NCBI RefSeq assembly: GCF_900113835.1
Contig: NZ_FOQV01000009.1
Span: 62,001-126,000, forward strand
Direction: 5' to 3'
From: Allobosea sp. OK403
Lineage (GTDB): Bacteria > Pseudomonadota > Alphaproteobacteria > Rhizobiales > Beijerinckiaceae
DNA length: 64,000 nt
The notes under the pieces are model-generated. The model did no database searches and was not told where the DNA came from. It worked only from the letters and a program-made list of their open reading frames with translations. Below are positions 24,291 through 32,957 of the stretch, in pieces; the first letter of the stretch is position 1; each line of letters begins with the position of its first letter. Made by a program: the position numbers and the translations under genes.

Positions 24291-24896
24291 TCACCCGCTT
24301 TGGCGAGCCAGCCAGACGGTTCGATCGCAGCTCGGGTCTTCCACGGCGTGATCGACAACCGCGAAGCGGGCGGCGTCCAGCAAGGCGCGATATTCGTCCG
24401 GGCCGAGGCTGCCGTGGTAGAGCGGGTCGCCCTCCAATTCACCGATCGCCTGACCTTCGGCAGGTCCGCTGGTGAACATCAGCACGGCGCCCGGCGCGGC
24501 ATGAGCCTGGAAACGGGCGAACATGGCGCGCTGATCACTGGGCGAGAGGTGAAAAAAGCTGTCCCAGGCGAGCAAGCCTGCGAAACGCCGGCCCAAGGCA
24601 AGGTCGCGCATATCCGCCAGATGCGCCGGGGTGCCCGGCAGGTTGCGCTGAAACAAAGCGAGCATCGCCGGTGTGGCGTCCAGCCCCGTCACATCAAAGC
24701 CGCGTCGGATCAGCTCGCGCGCAATCGGCAGGCCGGAGCCGCAGCCAATGTCGAGCACTCCAGCTCCGGCAGGAAGTAGGTCGCAGAAGCGATCGAGCCA
24801 TGAGCCCTCCGCCAAGCGGTCACCGCGCAGCCTGGCCCAGGCGCAGCCATGGCGCTGGTAAACCGCGATCACAGTATCTTCGATGCGGTCGGTCAT
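24291..24896 (-). CDS. Class I SAM-dependent methyltransferase
   Basis: Protein of 201 residues with a Rossmann methyltransferase core: motif I VLDIGCGSGLPIARELI near residues 45-61, the acidic residue after strand 2 (VTGLDATPAML), and motif IV region ADMRDLALGRRFAGLLAWDS. Similar proteins are annotated only as class I methyltransferases; the acceptor is unknown. It stands alone between repeats and the two-component system. Confidence 0.85.
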   Translation of the reverse strand: MTDRIEDTVIAVYQRHGCAWARLRGDRLAEGSWLDRFCDLLPAGAGVLDIGCGSGLPIARELIRRGFDVTGLDATPAMLALFQRNLPGTPAHLADMRDLALGRRFAGLLAWDSFFHLSPSDQRAMFARFQAHAAPGAVLMFTSGPAEGQAIGELEGDPLYHGSLGPDEYRALLDAARFAVVDHAVEDPSCDRTVWLARQSG

Positions 24897-24943
24897 GCTC
24901 CCCTCGTGGTCAGCCTAAACTGGTGCTCGAACGACCGTCATAG

Positions 24944-25046
24944 AAGCGTTTTCGAGCGAAGTGGACACCGGTTCGCGTGAAGAAAATGCGATAAAACAAG
25001 GAGCTAGAGCGTTTTTGCGATTCGAAGAAACGCGGAAATGCTCTAG
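24944..25046. repeat. Intergenic mosaic element, copy A
   Basis: Contains GAAGTGGACACCGGTTCGCG, then GATAAAACAAGGAGCTAGAGC and a closing GCTCTAG, with CTAGAGC/GCTCTAG as a hairpin. The same element in reverse order is at 34215-34316. It lies between the methyltransferase gene and the MFS pseudogene. Confidence 0.8.
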
Positions 25047-25115
25047 CGGCAGGCCCGCATGGTTTTCGACATGCGGATGGTCGGCTCTGCCGCGAAGCGG
25101 AGCCGATCACTGGCG

Positions 25116-26290
25116 TTAACCTGACATGACCGGGTTTCGCCCGCTGGAGCGGCGCTCCATGCAAAGGGCCGATCCCGCGGCGCAGGCAAGCAGGGCGCTG
25201 CCGACCCATGGCAATCCGCCTGCTCCTACCGTGCCGACAATGACGCCGCCCAGAATGGCCCCGCCGGCAATCGCGATATTCCAGGCGGTGACGATCATTG
25301 CCTGCGCCACATCGGCAGCCGGCCCGGCGGCGCGTGCCGATGCGGTCTGAAACAGCGTTGCCGCCCCGCCGAAGCCCAGCCCCCAGATGAAAGCCCCCCA
25401 TAGATCGCCGGCGCTGCGCCGATCCACGCGAGCAGAAGCGCCGCTGCGAGGAACAGGCCGATGCCGATGAGGGTCAACGGGCGCAGCCATTTGTCGATCA
25501 GGGCGCCGGTCAGGCCGATACTGACAAGACCGGCCACGCCGAAGACCAGCAGGACACGGTCGGTCTGGCCGACAATGCCGTGGCGGGTCAGCAGCGGTGT
25601 GATGTAGGTGTAGAGGATATTATGGGCCAGCACGAAGCAGAGCGTCACTGTCAGCACCGGCCGTACGCCCTGAATCGCAAAGACCTGGGCCAGCGAGGGG
25701 CGTCGCGTTTCAGTCTCGCCGTCAAAGTCCGGCACTGTCGCGATGATCCAGCCGACCAGCAGCAGCGCGATGGCGGTGAGCAGCCCGAATGTCAGTCGCC
25801 AACCGGCGAAGATGCCCAGAAACGTGCCGGCCGGGATGCCGATGGAGAGAGCCAGGGGCGTCCCGGCCATCGCGATGGCCAGGGCCCGACCCGCGAGGCC
25901 TGCTGGCGCCATGCGAACCGCGTAACCTGCCAGCAACGCCCATAACAGGCCCGCCGATACACCTGCGACGAAACGCGCCACGAGTGCGACGATGAAGCTC
26001 GCCGTCAGGGCCGTGATCAGATTGGCTATGGCGAAACCGATGATGGCGCCGAGCAGGAGCGGTCGCCTGCGCCAGCTTCGCGTCGCCGCCGTCAAAGGGA
26101 TCGCGGCGAGCAGCGACCCCAGCGCATAGAGACCGACCCATTGTCCGGCCATGGCCTCGCTCACATCGAGCGAAGCTCCGATCTGCGGGAGCAGGCCGGC
26201 CGGCAAGGCCTCCGTCAGGATCGTGACGAAGCCGGCCACCGCAAGCGCGCAGAGTCCCGCCACCGGCAACCGATCGACGCGGGCCGTCAC
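25116..26290 (-). pseudogene. MFS transporter, broken by a one-base frameshift
   Basis: A 12-span major-facilitator transporter of the AraJ/sugar-efflux type. It starts with GTG at 26290, overlapping the stop of the upstream gene (GTGA), and reads DRLPVAGLCALAVAGFVTIL through about ten spans to LLLAWIGAAPAIYGG near 25400. There the reading frame is lost at a run of six G on the coding strand; adding one G restores GAFIWGLGFGGAATLF and the rest of the protein down to the TAA at 25116. Either a recent inactivating deletion or a sequencing error in a homopolymer. If intact it would export a drug or sugar. Confidence 0.8.
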
Positions 26291-26625
26291 GCCGAGGCCT
26301 TCGGCAGCACCAGATCGCCGACGGTGTAGGTGTGAAACTCGCTGGACGAGACGGTGTCGAGCTTGCGGAACTTCTCGAGGAAGATCGGATCGGAAAAGAA
26401 GATCCCGACATCGCCGGGATCGGAAATCGCCTCGATATTCACGACGGTCAGCCCATCGGTGCTCCTGGCGAGGTTGCTCCACAGAAAGCCCGGCTTCCGC
26501 CCGGCGACATAGTGGACGACATCCTGGATCAACCGGAATGCTTCCTCCTGCTTGCCGGGGTGAGCGTGGATCACGTTGACGATGAAGGTCGTCGGGGCGG
26601 GCTCGGCGGTGAAGGCGGGGATCAT
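26287..26625 (-). CDS. Antibiotic biosynthesis monooxygenase (ABM) domain protein
   Basis: Small protein of 112 residues, starting MIPAFTAEPAPTTFIVNVIH with an AAGGAG site ten bases upstream. One ferredoxin-like ABM domain: AHPGKQEEAFRLIQDVVHYV, FLWSNLARSTDGLTVVNIEA, DPIFLEKFRK. Such proteins are usually cofactor-free monooxygenases of quinol-like compounds, or binding proteins. It leads a two-gene unit with the MFS transporter and is divergent from a LysR gene. Confidence 0.82.
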   Translation of the reverse strand: MIPAFTAEPAPTTFIVNVIHAHPGKQEEAFRLIQDVVHYVAGRKPGFLWSNLARSTDGLTVVNIEAISDPGDVGIFFSDPIFLEKFRKLDTVSSSEFHTYTVGDLVLPKASA

Positions 26626-26640
26626 GGTCGTCTCCTTGGT

Positions 26641-26694
26641 TTGCGGAAGGCCCATGGGTTGCGGAAGACCAATGGGGTGCGGGCCAAGGGGTAG
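26641..26694. repeat. 18-bp tandem repeat (x2 plus a diverged third), intergenic
   Basis: TTGCGGAAGGCCCATGGG at 26641 and TTGCGGAAGACCAATGGG at 26659 differ by two bases; a third, weaker unit starts at 26677. It lies in the divergent promoter region between the ABM gene and the LysR gene. Confidence 0.75.
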
Positions 26695-26767
26695 CGGGTG
26701 GCTTCTTTCGGAAAAACAGGCCGTTGTTCCTGTGACTGCGGAATATAATTCCGCTAGCATGAATGGC

Positions 26768-27655
26768 ATGGACAAGCTCACTGCGTTCGATGCCTTCGTG
26801 CAATCGGCTGAAACCGGCAGCTTCGTTGCGGCCGGCCGCAAGCTCGGCCTCTCCGCCTCCGCGGTCGGCAAGGCGGTGGTGCGGCTAGAACAACGGCTGG
26901 ATGTGCGTCTGTTCCATCGCAACACGCGCCATATGACCTTGACCGAAGAAGGACGGCTGTTCCTCGAACGCTGCCGCCGCATCTTCGAGGAGGTCGAGGC
27001 GGCCGAAGCCGAGCTTGCCCGATCCAATCGAACGCCGAGGGGCCGGCTGCGCGTGAGCCTGCCGCTGGTCGGCATGCTGCTGACACCGGTAATGGCTGAT
27101 TTCATGCGCGCCTGGCCCGAGGTCCAGCTCGAGCTGGATTTCACGGATCGCCTGGTGGATGTCGTGGAGGAAGGGTTCGATGCGGTCATTCGCACCGGGC
27201 AGCCATCGGACAGCCGCTTGATGAGCCGCAATCTCGGACGGTTTCGGCTGAAAATCGTCGCCTCACCCGACTATCTGGCGAGATGCGGCGTGCCGGTCAC
27301 CCCTGACGACCTGACCCGGCATCAGTGTCTTCACCAGCGTTCGCCGAGCACCGGCAAGCTGCGACCCTGGCCGTTCGCTCCCGGGGAAGGGCAGGGGAAG
27401 ATCGTCCTGCCCGAGCGGATGAGCGCGACGGCGGTCGATCCGCTGATCGAGCTGGCGATCGCGGGGCTGGGAATTGCCTGTCTGCCGCCCTTTGCGATCC
27501 GCCGCGAGATCGCCGACGGCCGTCTCGTCTCAGTCCTTGAGGAGTGGGTGATGCAGGCCGATCAGTTCAATCTGCTCTGGCCGGCCAGCCGCCAGATCAC
27601 GCCCAGGCTGAGGGCCTTCGTCGACTTCATGGCCGAGCATCTGCAACCGCAATAA
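26768..27655 (+). CDS. LysR-family transcriptional regulator
   Basis: Regulator of 295 residues starting MDKLTAFDAFVQSAETGSFV (an ATG three codons earlier at 26759 is also possible). Winged helix with ASAVGKAVVRLEQRLDVRLF; effector domain from about residue 90. Divergent from the ABM/MFS unit, which it probably regulates. With that transporter broken, the regulator may now have little to control there. Confidence 0.92.
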   Translation: MDKLTAFDAFVQSAETGSFVAAGRKLGLSASAVGKAVVRLEQRLDVRLFHRNTRHMTLTEEGRLFLERCRRIFEEVEAAEAELARSNRTPRGRLRVSLPLVGMLLTPVMADFMRAWPEVQLELDFTDRLVDVVEEGFDAVIRTGQPSDSRLMSRNLGRFRLKIVASPDYLARCGVPVTPDDLTRHQCLHQRSPSTGKLRPWPFAPGEGQGKIVLPERMSATAVDPLIELAIAGLGIACLPPFAIRREIADGRLVSVLEEWVMQADQFNLLWPASRQITPRLRAFVDFMAEHLQPQ

Positions 27656-27773
27656 GGGCCTCGTTGAGCCGCTGAGAGCTGGCTCGCCCTCGCGGTTGCG
27701 ATTGAGCCGAAGTCGGCGGCGACGTTAGCGGGCCGTGATCGAATCTGTCTGGGTCATGCCGACCGGATCAGCA

Positions 27774-28478
27774 TCAATGCTCGGCAAATCCGCCCTTCGC
27801 CATCATCAAGTGATGTGCCTGATGATGAGCGCCCTGCACCATGATACCCATGAAGCCGAGCGCCTTGAGCTTGGCGAGCGGCGTGGACTCGCTGGCGTTC
27901 ACCGTCAGCTTCACGCCATTGGGCAATTCATCAGTTTCGGCTTTCCAGCCGATGTCGTTCAACTCTTTCACATGCGCCGGCACCATGCGCTTGATGGCGG
28001 CCAGGGTGCGGCCTTCACCGGTCACCATAATCTCGATGCTGTCGTCGAGTATGTGCTCGCTTGCCGCAGCGTGCAGCGTAACTTCGTTCATGTCGATGAG
28101 ATGGTCTCGCAAGGCCGTAATATTGACCTTCGACCAGTCGGTCGCCGGATTGGCCGAGAGGATCCGAACGACCTCCTGAATGGCACCGAAGGCGTCTTGC
28201 CCCGGCATCGTCGGCGCGCCACTCGCGCCATGCATGCTGTCTGGCATTCCTTTGCCCGTGCCTTGGCTCGTTTCTGGAGCCATGCCGCCTTTGCCTTGCA
28301 TCATGTGTTTGTGCATCTGGCTCATGTCGCCCGCACCTTGCGCCATTTGGCCCGACATCATCTGACGGTGCATGCCCATCGGCCCGTTCATACCGGGCGA
28401 CGCCTGGGCGAAAACGAAAGCTGTTGAACCGAGGACCGCGGTAGCGGCGAGTGTCGTCTTCCAGGGAAACGTCGGCAT
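27774..28478 (-). CDS. Exported Met/His-rich protein
   Basis: Predicted protein of 234 residues from MPTFPWKTTLAATAVLGS, with a signal peptide ending near VFAQA. The next 60 residues are very rich in Met, His, Gly and Gln (GMHRQMMSGQMAQGAGDMSQ, MHKHMMQGKGGM). The C-terminal two thirds is a helical domain (DAFGAIQEVVRILSANPATD ... LGFMGIMVQGAHHQAHHLMM). Met/His clusters of this kind bind copper or silver in periplasmic proteins, but I know of no named family. It is followed upstream on the same strand by a Crp/Fnr gene, 80 bases away. Confidence 0.7.
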   Translation of the reverse strand: MPTFPWKTTLAATAVLGSTAFVFAQASPGMNGPMGMHRQMMSGQMAQGAGDMSQMHKHMMQGKGGMAPETSQGTGKGMPDSMHGASGAPTMPGQDAFGAIQEVVRILSANPATDWSKVNITALRDHLIDMNEVTLHAAASEHILDDSIEIMVTGEGRTLAAIKRMVPAHVKELNDIGWKAETDELPNGVKLTVNASESTPLAKLKALGFMGIMVQGAHHQAHHLMMAKGGFAEH

Positions 28479-28558
28479 TGGTTGGTCTCTTTCTTCATGA
28501 CGCGCAGCGCCCCGGCTCACTTGCTAGCCGAACTTGCAGTAGCCACATATGATCGAGA

Positions 28559-29164
28559 TCACATCTCATGCGGTGGCAACAGTAAGATTTTATCTTTGAC
28601 GCGCTCGATCTCGCCAGCGCGCTCGAGTGCGCTCAACGTGCGGTAGAGCACCTCGTGGGTCAGTCCCAGTTCGGCGGCGAGCTGTTTCAGTGTGCCCTCA
28701 AGACGGACTGTCCGGTCGCTTTCGTCGGAGTTTATGCTGAGAAAATGACGCACGCGATCAAGTGCTGATCGGATATTTCGCTGTTCGATCCGGGTGCGCA
28801 GGTTCATCACCTGGCGGGCAAGGATTGCCGTGAAAGCCTGCGCGGATTTCGGGTCCTTCTCGAACATGGCGAGCACTGCCGACTTCGGATAAACGCGAAC
28901 CAGCGCATTCGTCGAGGCGATAGCATCGCAATGATATGAGGCGGCAAACAGCGAGGCTTCGGCGATAGTCTCGCCCGGGCCTGCCACATGAAGAATGACT
29001 TCGCGGCCCGAGCGATCGACCCGTGAAAGCCGCACGCGACCAGCGATGACCTCACCAAACCCTGCAGTCTTATCACCCAGCCGAAACAGCGCCTCACCAG
29101 ATTTCAGTTTTCGGTCGATACCAATGGCGCGCAGGGCGGTTGGAAGCGACTTCGGGACCGACAT
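28559..29164 (-). CDS. Crp/Fnr-family transcriptional regulator
   Basis: Regulator of 201 residues: cyclic-nucleotide-binding-like domain (about 15-115, GEALFRLGDKTAGFGEVIAG) and a C-terminal helix-turn-helix (TLKQLAAELGLTHEVLYRTL). It lacks the N-terminal cysteine cluster of oxygen-sensing Fnr; the only Cys is in SYHCDAIA. The ribosome-binding site is duplicated by a 13-bp tandem repeat (ATGGTTCCTGC at 29168 and 29181). Likely partner of the Met/His-rich gene downstream. Confidence 0.88.
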   Translation of the reverse strand: MSVPKSLPTALRAIGIDRKLKSGEALFRLGDKTAGFGEVIAGRVRLSRVDRSGREVILHVAGPGETIAEASLFAASYHCDAIASTNALVRVYPKSAVLAMFEKDPKSAQAFTAILARQVMNLRTRIEQRNIRSALDRVRHFLSINSDESDRTVRLEGTLKQLAAELGLTHEVLYRTLSALERAGEIERVKDKILLLPPHEM

Positions 29165-29200
29165 GGAATGGTTCCTGCGAATGGTTCCTGCCCGAGCAGA

Positions 29201-29214
29201 CTTAACGTCTTAAG
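29201..29214. promoter_or_regulatory. CTTAA-N4-TTAAG inverted repeat upstream of the Crp/Fnr gene
   Basis: CTTAACGTCTTAAG has the half-site spacing of an Fnr-type operator (5-4-5) though not its sequence (TTGAT-N4-ATCAA). It lies 37 bases upstream of the start codon, a place suited to autoregulation. Confidence 0.4.
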
Positions 29215-29770
29215 GTTTGGCGCGGTGGATGATATCCACGATCGGCCCATCGCGTCATTTGGCTGAGCCGCAGAATTTGATGCGCTGTCGGGGCAGGCGG
29301 ACGCCTGCCGCCGCCGGCCCGGCAGAGTCATGGGGCGCGGCCTACCCACTCACCTCGGTAAGGGCGCGGTCTGTCGGCCGTCGGCACAAGCATGGAGCGC
29401 GATCCGGACGCGTCATCTTGGCGTTGACCGAACAGCAGCAAGGCATTGCGCGACGCGCAGCAACTGCGGGATGACCCCGGCGAGCACAATCGATTGAGAC
29501 GCATTGCTGCCTCTGCTCAGCTCCGCTTTCCGGCCGCTCCCCAACCTTCGCTCCCGTCGCATCTCGTCCAGACGGAAGAGCATGCGTGAGTTGCTGTCAG
29601 GTTCTGACTGTAAATTGCGCCAGATCGGACACGTACTTGCCAGCATTAATGCAGATATCGCTTGTCAAGGAGCGGTTAGAGGTTGTCACGATAATGCCGA
29701 CACGGATGTTAAGGTATTCGTCACGTTTGGCGGCGTGAATGAAATGCCTCGGCATACCGGAAGGTAAAAT
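29215..29770. other. Intergenic region with no supported gene
   Basis: About 555 bases between the Crp/Fnr start and the HlyD-like start. All open frames are short with no ribosome-binding site or recognisable product. The last 150 bases are less GC-rich than the surroundings and probably hold the promoter of the downstream polysaccharide-type operon. No hairpin of note. Confidence 0.6.
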
Positions 29771-30976
29771 TTGAAACTTTTCCGTATCCTTATCGGCGTC
29801 GTTCTGCTGCTTGGCGGTCTCTTTGTGCTGGTTGGCGAATATTTCGCGGGAACATCGGCCGACGCGACGATCAATGCGCGGATCAACGTGATCCGCGCGC
29901 CGATCGAGGGGCAGGTCAGCCTTGCCGTCAGGAGCATCGGCGCGCGGGTGAATGCCGGCGAACTGGTCGCCGACATCGCCGATGAGCGCTTCGACACCGC
30001 CCGCCTGCTTGATCTCGAACGCGACCGCGACAACCAGCAGATCGAGCTCAGGCGCATCGCCACGCAAAAGACCGCGCTGAGCCAGGCGCGTGCGGGTTTT
30101 GCAGCGCAGCTCGCCGATTATCAGAAGGGGCGCGTCAGCCAGATCGAGGCGCGCATAGCCGAGGGCAGGGCGGCCCAGGATGCCGCGCTCGCGCGGCTGC
30201 GCGAGGCCGACGGGGCCTTGAAGCGCGCGAATGACCTGAGCAGTCGCGGCGTGCAGACCGCGGCCAATCTGGAACGCGCCCGCGCCGCCCAGGACGTCGC
30301 CCAGCAGGATCTCGAGAGTGCCCGGCAGCGCAGCAACTATCTCGCCACCGAGCTGACTTCGGCCCGCGGCGGCGTCTTCATCGGCGATTCCTACAATGAC
30401 GCGCCGTTCTCCTCGCAGCGCGTCCGCGAGCTCGATCTGCGCCTGGCCGAGCTTGCCGCCGAACAGGAGCAGATCGAAGCACGAAGCGCGCAGTTCGAGC
30501 GCCAGATCAGGGCCGAGCGGGTTCGCGTCAGCCGCCTGACCTCGGCGACGCTCAATGCGCGCGTCGCCGGCATGGCCTGGGACTTCCTGGTCGATGACGG
30601 CGAATATGCGCGCCGCGGCCAGGATCTGGTGAAGCTCGTCGACTGCCGAAGCCTGGTCGTGACCGCGAGCGTGACGGAAGCGCTCTATGACAGCCTCTCG
30701 ATCGGGACATCCGTGCAGTTCCGCCTGTTCGGTGACGATCGCATCTTCGATGGCACGATCACGCGCTTGGGCGGCTCGGGCGCCTCGGCCCTCTACGCCA
30801 ATCTCGCGGTGGGGCCGAGCGCCGAGCATCTGGAACGCTTCGATGTGACGGTCAACGTGCCCGAACTTGCCAACCAGCCCGACCTCTCCTGTGCGATCGG
30901 CCGGACGGGGCGCGTCATCTTCTCGAGCGGGCCGCTGGCGACGCTGCGTCGCTTCCTGACCCGCTACGGGGTCTGA
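29771..30976 (+). CDS. HlyD-like membrane-fusion protein of a glycan operon
   Basis: Predicted protein of 401 residues, TTG start at 29771 with GGAAGG upstream. One N-terminal membrane anchor (FRILIGVVLLLGGLFVLV), a split barrel-sandwich domain (INVIRAPIEGQVSLAVRSIG and later NARVAGMAWDFLVDDGEYAR) around a long alpha-helical coiled coil (about 85-250), and a C-terminal beta domain. It resembles Alg44 or HlyD-type proteins paired with polysaccharide synthases. Its stop overlaps the start of the glycosyltransferase gene (TGATG). Probably the periplasmic partner for export of the product. Confidence 0.82.
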   Translation: MKLFRILIGVVLLLGGLFVLVGEYFAGTSADATINARINVIRAPIEGQVSLAVRSIGARVNAGELVADIADERFDTARLLDLERDRDNQQIELRRIATQKTALSQARAGFAAQLADYQKGRVSQIEARIAEGRAAQDAALARLREADGALKRANDLSSRGVQTAANLERARAAQDVAQQDLESARQRSNYLATELTSARGGVFIGDSYNDAPFSSQRVRELDLRLAELAAEQEQIEARSAQFERQIRAERVRVSRLTSATLNARVAGMAWDFLVDDGEYARRGQDLVKLVDCRSLVVTASVTEALYDSLSIGTSVQFRLFGDDRIFDGTITRLGGSGASALYANLAVGPSAEHLERFDVTVNVPELANQPDLSCAIGRTGRVIFSSGPLATLRRFLTRYGV

Positions 30977-32946
30977 TGCTCGCCCTGCCGCCCCTGTTGG
31001 CGGCGTTTGCCGGCGCGGCCGTGGTCGTCGGCCTGCGCCTGCTGCTACTGCCCTTGCTCGATCCCAGGCTCTGGTACTGGCGCGCGCTCCTGCTTGGCGC
31101 TGCGATGTTGCTGGCCTGGCGCTATGTGATCTGGCGCCTCACCGACACGGTCGCACCGCTGGCCTGGACCACCGACGCTGTGCTGAGCTGGTCCTTCGCG
31201 CTGCTGGAAGCGCTTACCGTCCTGTCCTCGACCATCGCCTTCTTCATCCTGTCGCGGGTGAAGGAGCGCAGCAGCGAGGCCGACCGCAACAAGGGCTGGT
31301 GGCGGCCGGCTCCGGCGCCGCGCGTCGACATCCTCATCGCGACCTATAACGAACAGCTCGAGGTGCTGGAGCGCACGATTATCGGCGCCAAGACCATCAT
31401 GTATCCCAATCTCGGGATCTTCATCCTGGATGACGGCCGGCGTCCCTGGTTGCGGGAGCTCTGCGAGCGCCATCGCATCGGCTATTTCATTCGTCCCGAC
31501 AATGCCCATGCCAAGGCCGGCAATATCAACCATGCGCTGGCGCAGCGGGCCGGCGATGCCGATCCACCTGATTTCGTCGCGGTGCTCGACGCCGATTTCG
31601 TGCCGCATACCGATTTCGTCGAACGGGCCCTGGCGCTGTTCCACGATCGCGCGACGGGCCTTGTCCAGACGCCGCAGCACTTCTTCAATCCCGACCCGAT
31701 CCAGCACAATCTCGGCATCAGCTCGGCCTATCCCGACGAGCAGAGGCATTTCTTCGACAATGTCGAGCCGGCACGCGACGCCTGGGGGATCGCCGTCTGC
31801 TGCGGCACCTCCTCGATGGTCAGGGTAGAGGCCCTTGCGGCGATCGGCGGCTTTCCGACGGAAAGCGTGACCGAGGATTTCCTGCTGACCCTGCGGCTGG
31901 CCGAGAACGGCTGGAACACGGTCTATCTCAACGAGCCCTTGACCGAAGGCCTCGCCCCGGAGGGCCTGCGGGAATACATCGTTCAGCGCGGCCGCTGGTG
32001 CCTGGGCATGATGCAGATCGTGCGCAACGTCTATAACCCGTTCGGCGGCCACAGGCTCAGCCTCATCCACCGGCTGAGCGTGTTCGACTCGCTGCTCTAC
32101 TGGACCACGACCTTCCCCTTCCGCCTCGCCAGCATCATCGGGCCGCTGCTCTACTGGTGGTTCGGCGTCACGATCGTCAACGCCTCGGTCGCCGACATCA
32201 TCATCTATTACCTGCCCTACTACATTGCCGTCATGGCCGTGCTGAACTGGCTCTCGAAAGGGCTGTTCATCCCGATCGTCAACGACGTCGCCCAGCTCAT
32301 GGCCGCCTGGCCGATCACGCGCGCCTGCGCGCTCGGGCTGCTGACGCCCGGGCCGCACAGCTTCTCCGTGACCGCCAAGGGCGGCGACCGGACCAAGGTG
32401 ATCGTGCAATGGCCGATGATGTGGCCCTTCATCGTGTTCTTCGGGCTCACCGTCGGCGGCCTCGTCATGAATCTGAGTTCCGACTTTCTGGTCAACAACG
32501 CCGCCCGCGCCGGCGACGGCATGGCCGTGGTGATGTTCTGGACGATCTACAACCTGCTTGTCCTGCTGGTGGCGATCGCGGCCTGCATCGAGCGTCCGCG
32601 TCCGGACCGTCCGATGCGCCAGATCATCGAGCCGGTGACCCTTACCGTCGCCGGCGAGGAGCATCGCGGCTGGCTGGTCAATCTCGGCATAGGCGGCGCC
32701 AGGATCAGCGGCCCTTCCGGCCTGCCCGTGGGGGCGCAGGGCAGCCTGCGCCTGCCGATCATCGGGGAGATCGCGGCGCGCGTCATCGCGCCGACGCTGG
32801 ATGGCTACCGCATCAGGCTCACCCCCAGCGAGGAGCAGCGCGAGCGGATCATCGCGCGGTTGCATACCGCCGCAGTGCTGCCCGGCACTGGCAAGGGCGA
32901 TATCGGCCAGATGATCCGCGAACTCGCCCGCGCCTTGACGCGATGA
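30976..32946 (+). CDS. BcsA-like family 2 glycosyltransferase with PilZ-like tail
   Basis: Processive membrane glycosyltransferase of 656 residues. Order: N-terminal membrane helices, GT-A domain with DDGRRPW near residue 150, DADFVP near 204, TEDF near 299, QRGRW near 336-340 (the D, DxD, TED and QxxRW set of cellulose-synthase-like enzymes), a second group of membrane helices, and a C-terminal PilZ-like domain (about 540-655). The PilZ c-di-GMP motif is altered: NLGIGGARI in place of D/N-x-S-x-x-G, and no clear RxxxR. Product (beta-glucan or other) cannot be told. Confidence 0.88.
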   Translation: MLALPPLLAAFAGAAVVVGLRLLLLPLLDPRLWYWRALLLGAAMLLAWRYVIWRLTDTVAPLAWTTDAVLSWSFALLEALTVLSSTIAFFILSRVKERSSEADRNKGWWRPAPAPRVDILIATYNEQLEVLERTIIGAKTIMYPNLGIFILDDGRRPWLRELCERHRIGYFIRPDNAHAKAGNINHALAQRAGDADPPDFVAVLDADFVPHTDFVERALALFHDRATGLVQTPQHFFNPDPIQHNLGISSAYPDEQRHFFDNVEPARDAWGIAVCCGTSSMVRVEALAAIGGFPTESVTEDFLLTLRLAENGWNTVYLNEPLTEGLAPEGLREYIVQRGRWCLGMMQIVRNVYNPFGGHRLSLIHRLSVFDSLLYWTTTFPFRLASIIGPLLYWWFGVTIVNASVADIIIYYLPYYIAVMAVLNWLSKGLFIPIVNDVAQLMAAWPITRACALGLLTPGPHSFSVTAKGGDRTKVIVQWPMMWPFIVFFGLTVGGLVMNLSSDFLVNNAARAGDGMAVVMFWTIYNLLVLLVAIAACIERPRPDRPMRQIIEPVTLTVAGEEHRGWLVNLGIGGARISGPSGLPVGAQGSLRLPIIGEIAARVIAPTLDGYRIRLTPSEEQRERIIARLHTAAVLPGTGKGDIGQMIRELARALTR

Positions 32947-32957
32947 AGGAGAAAATG

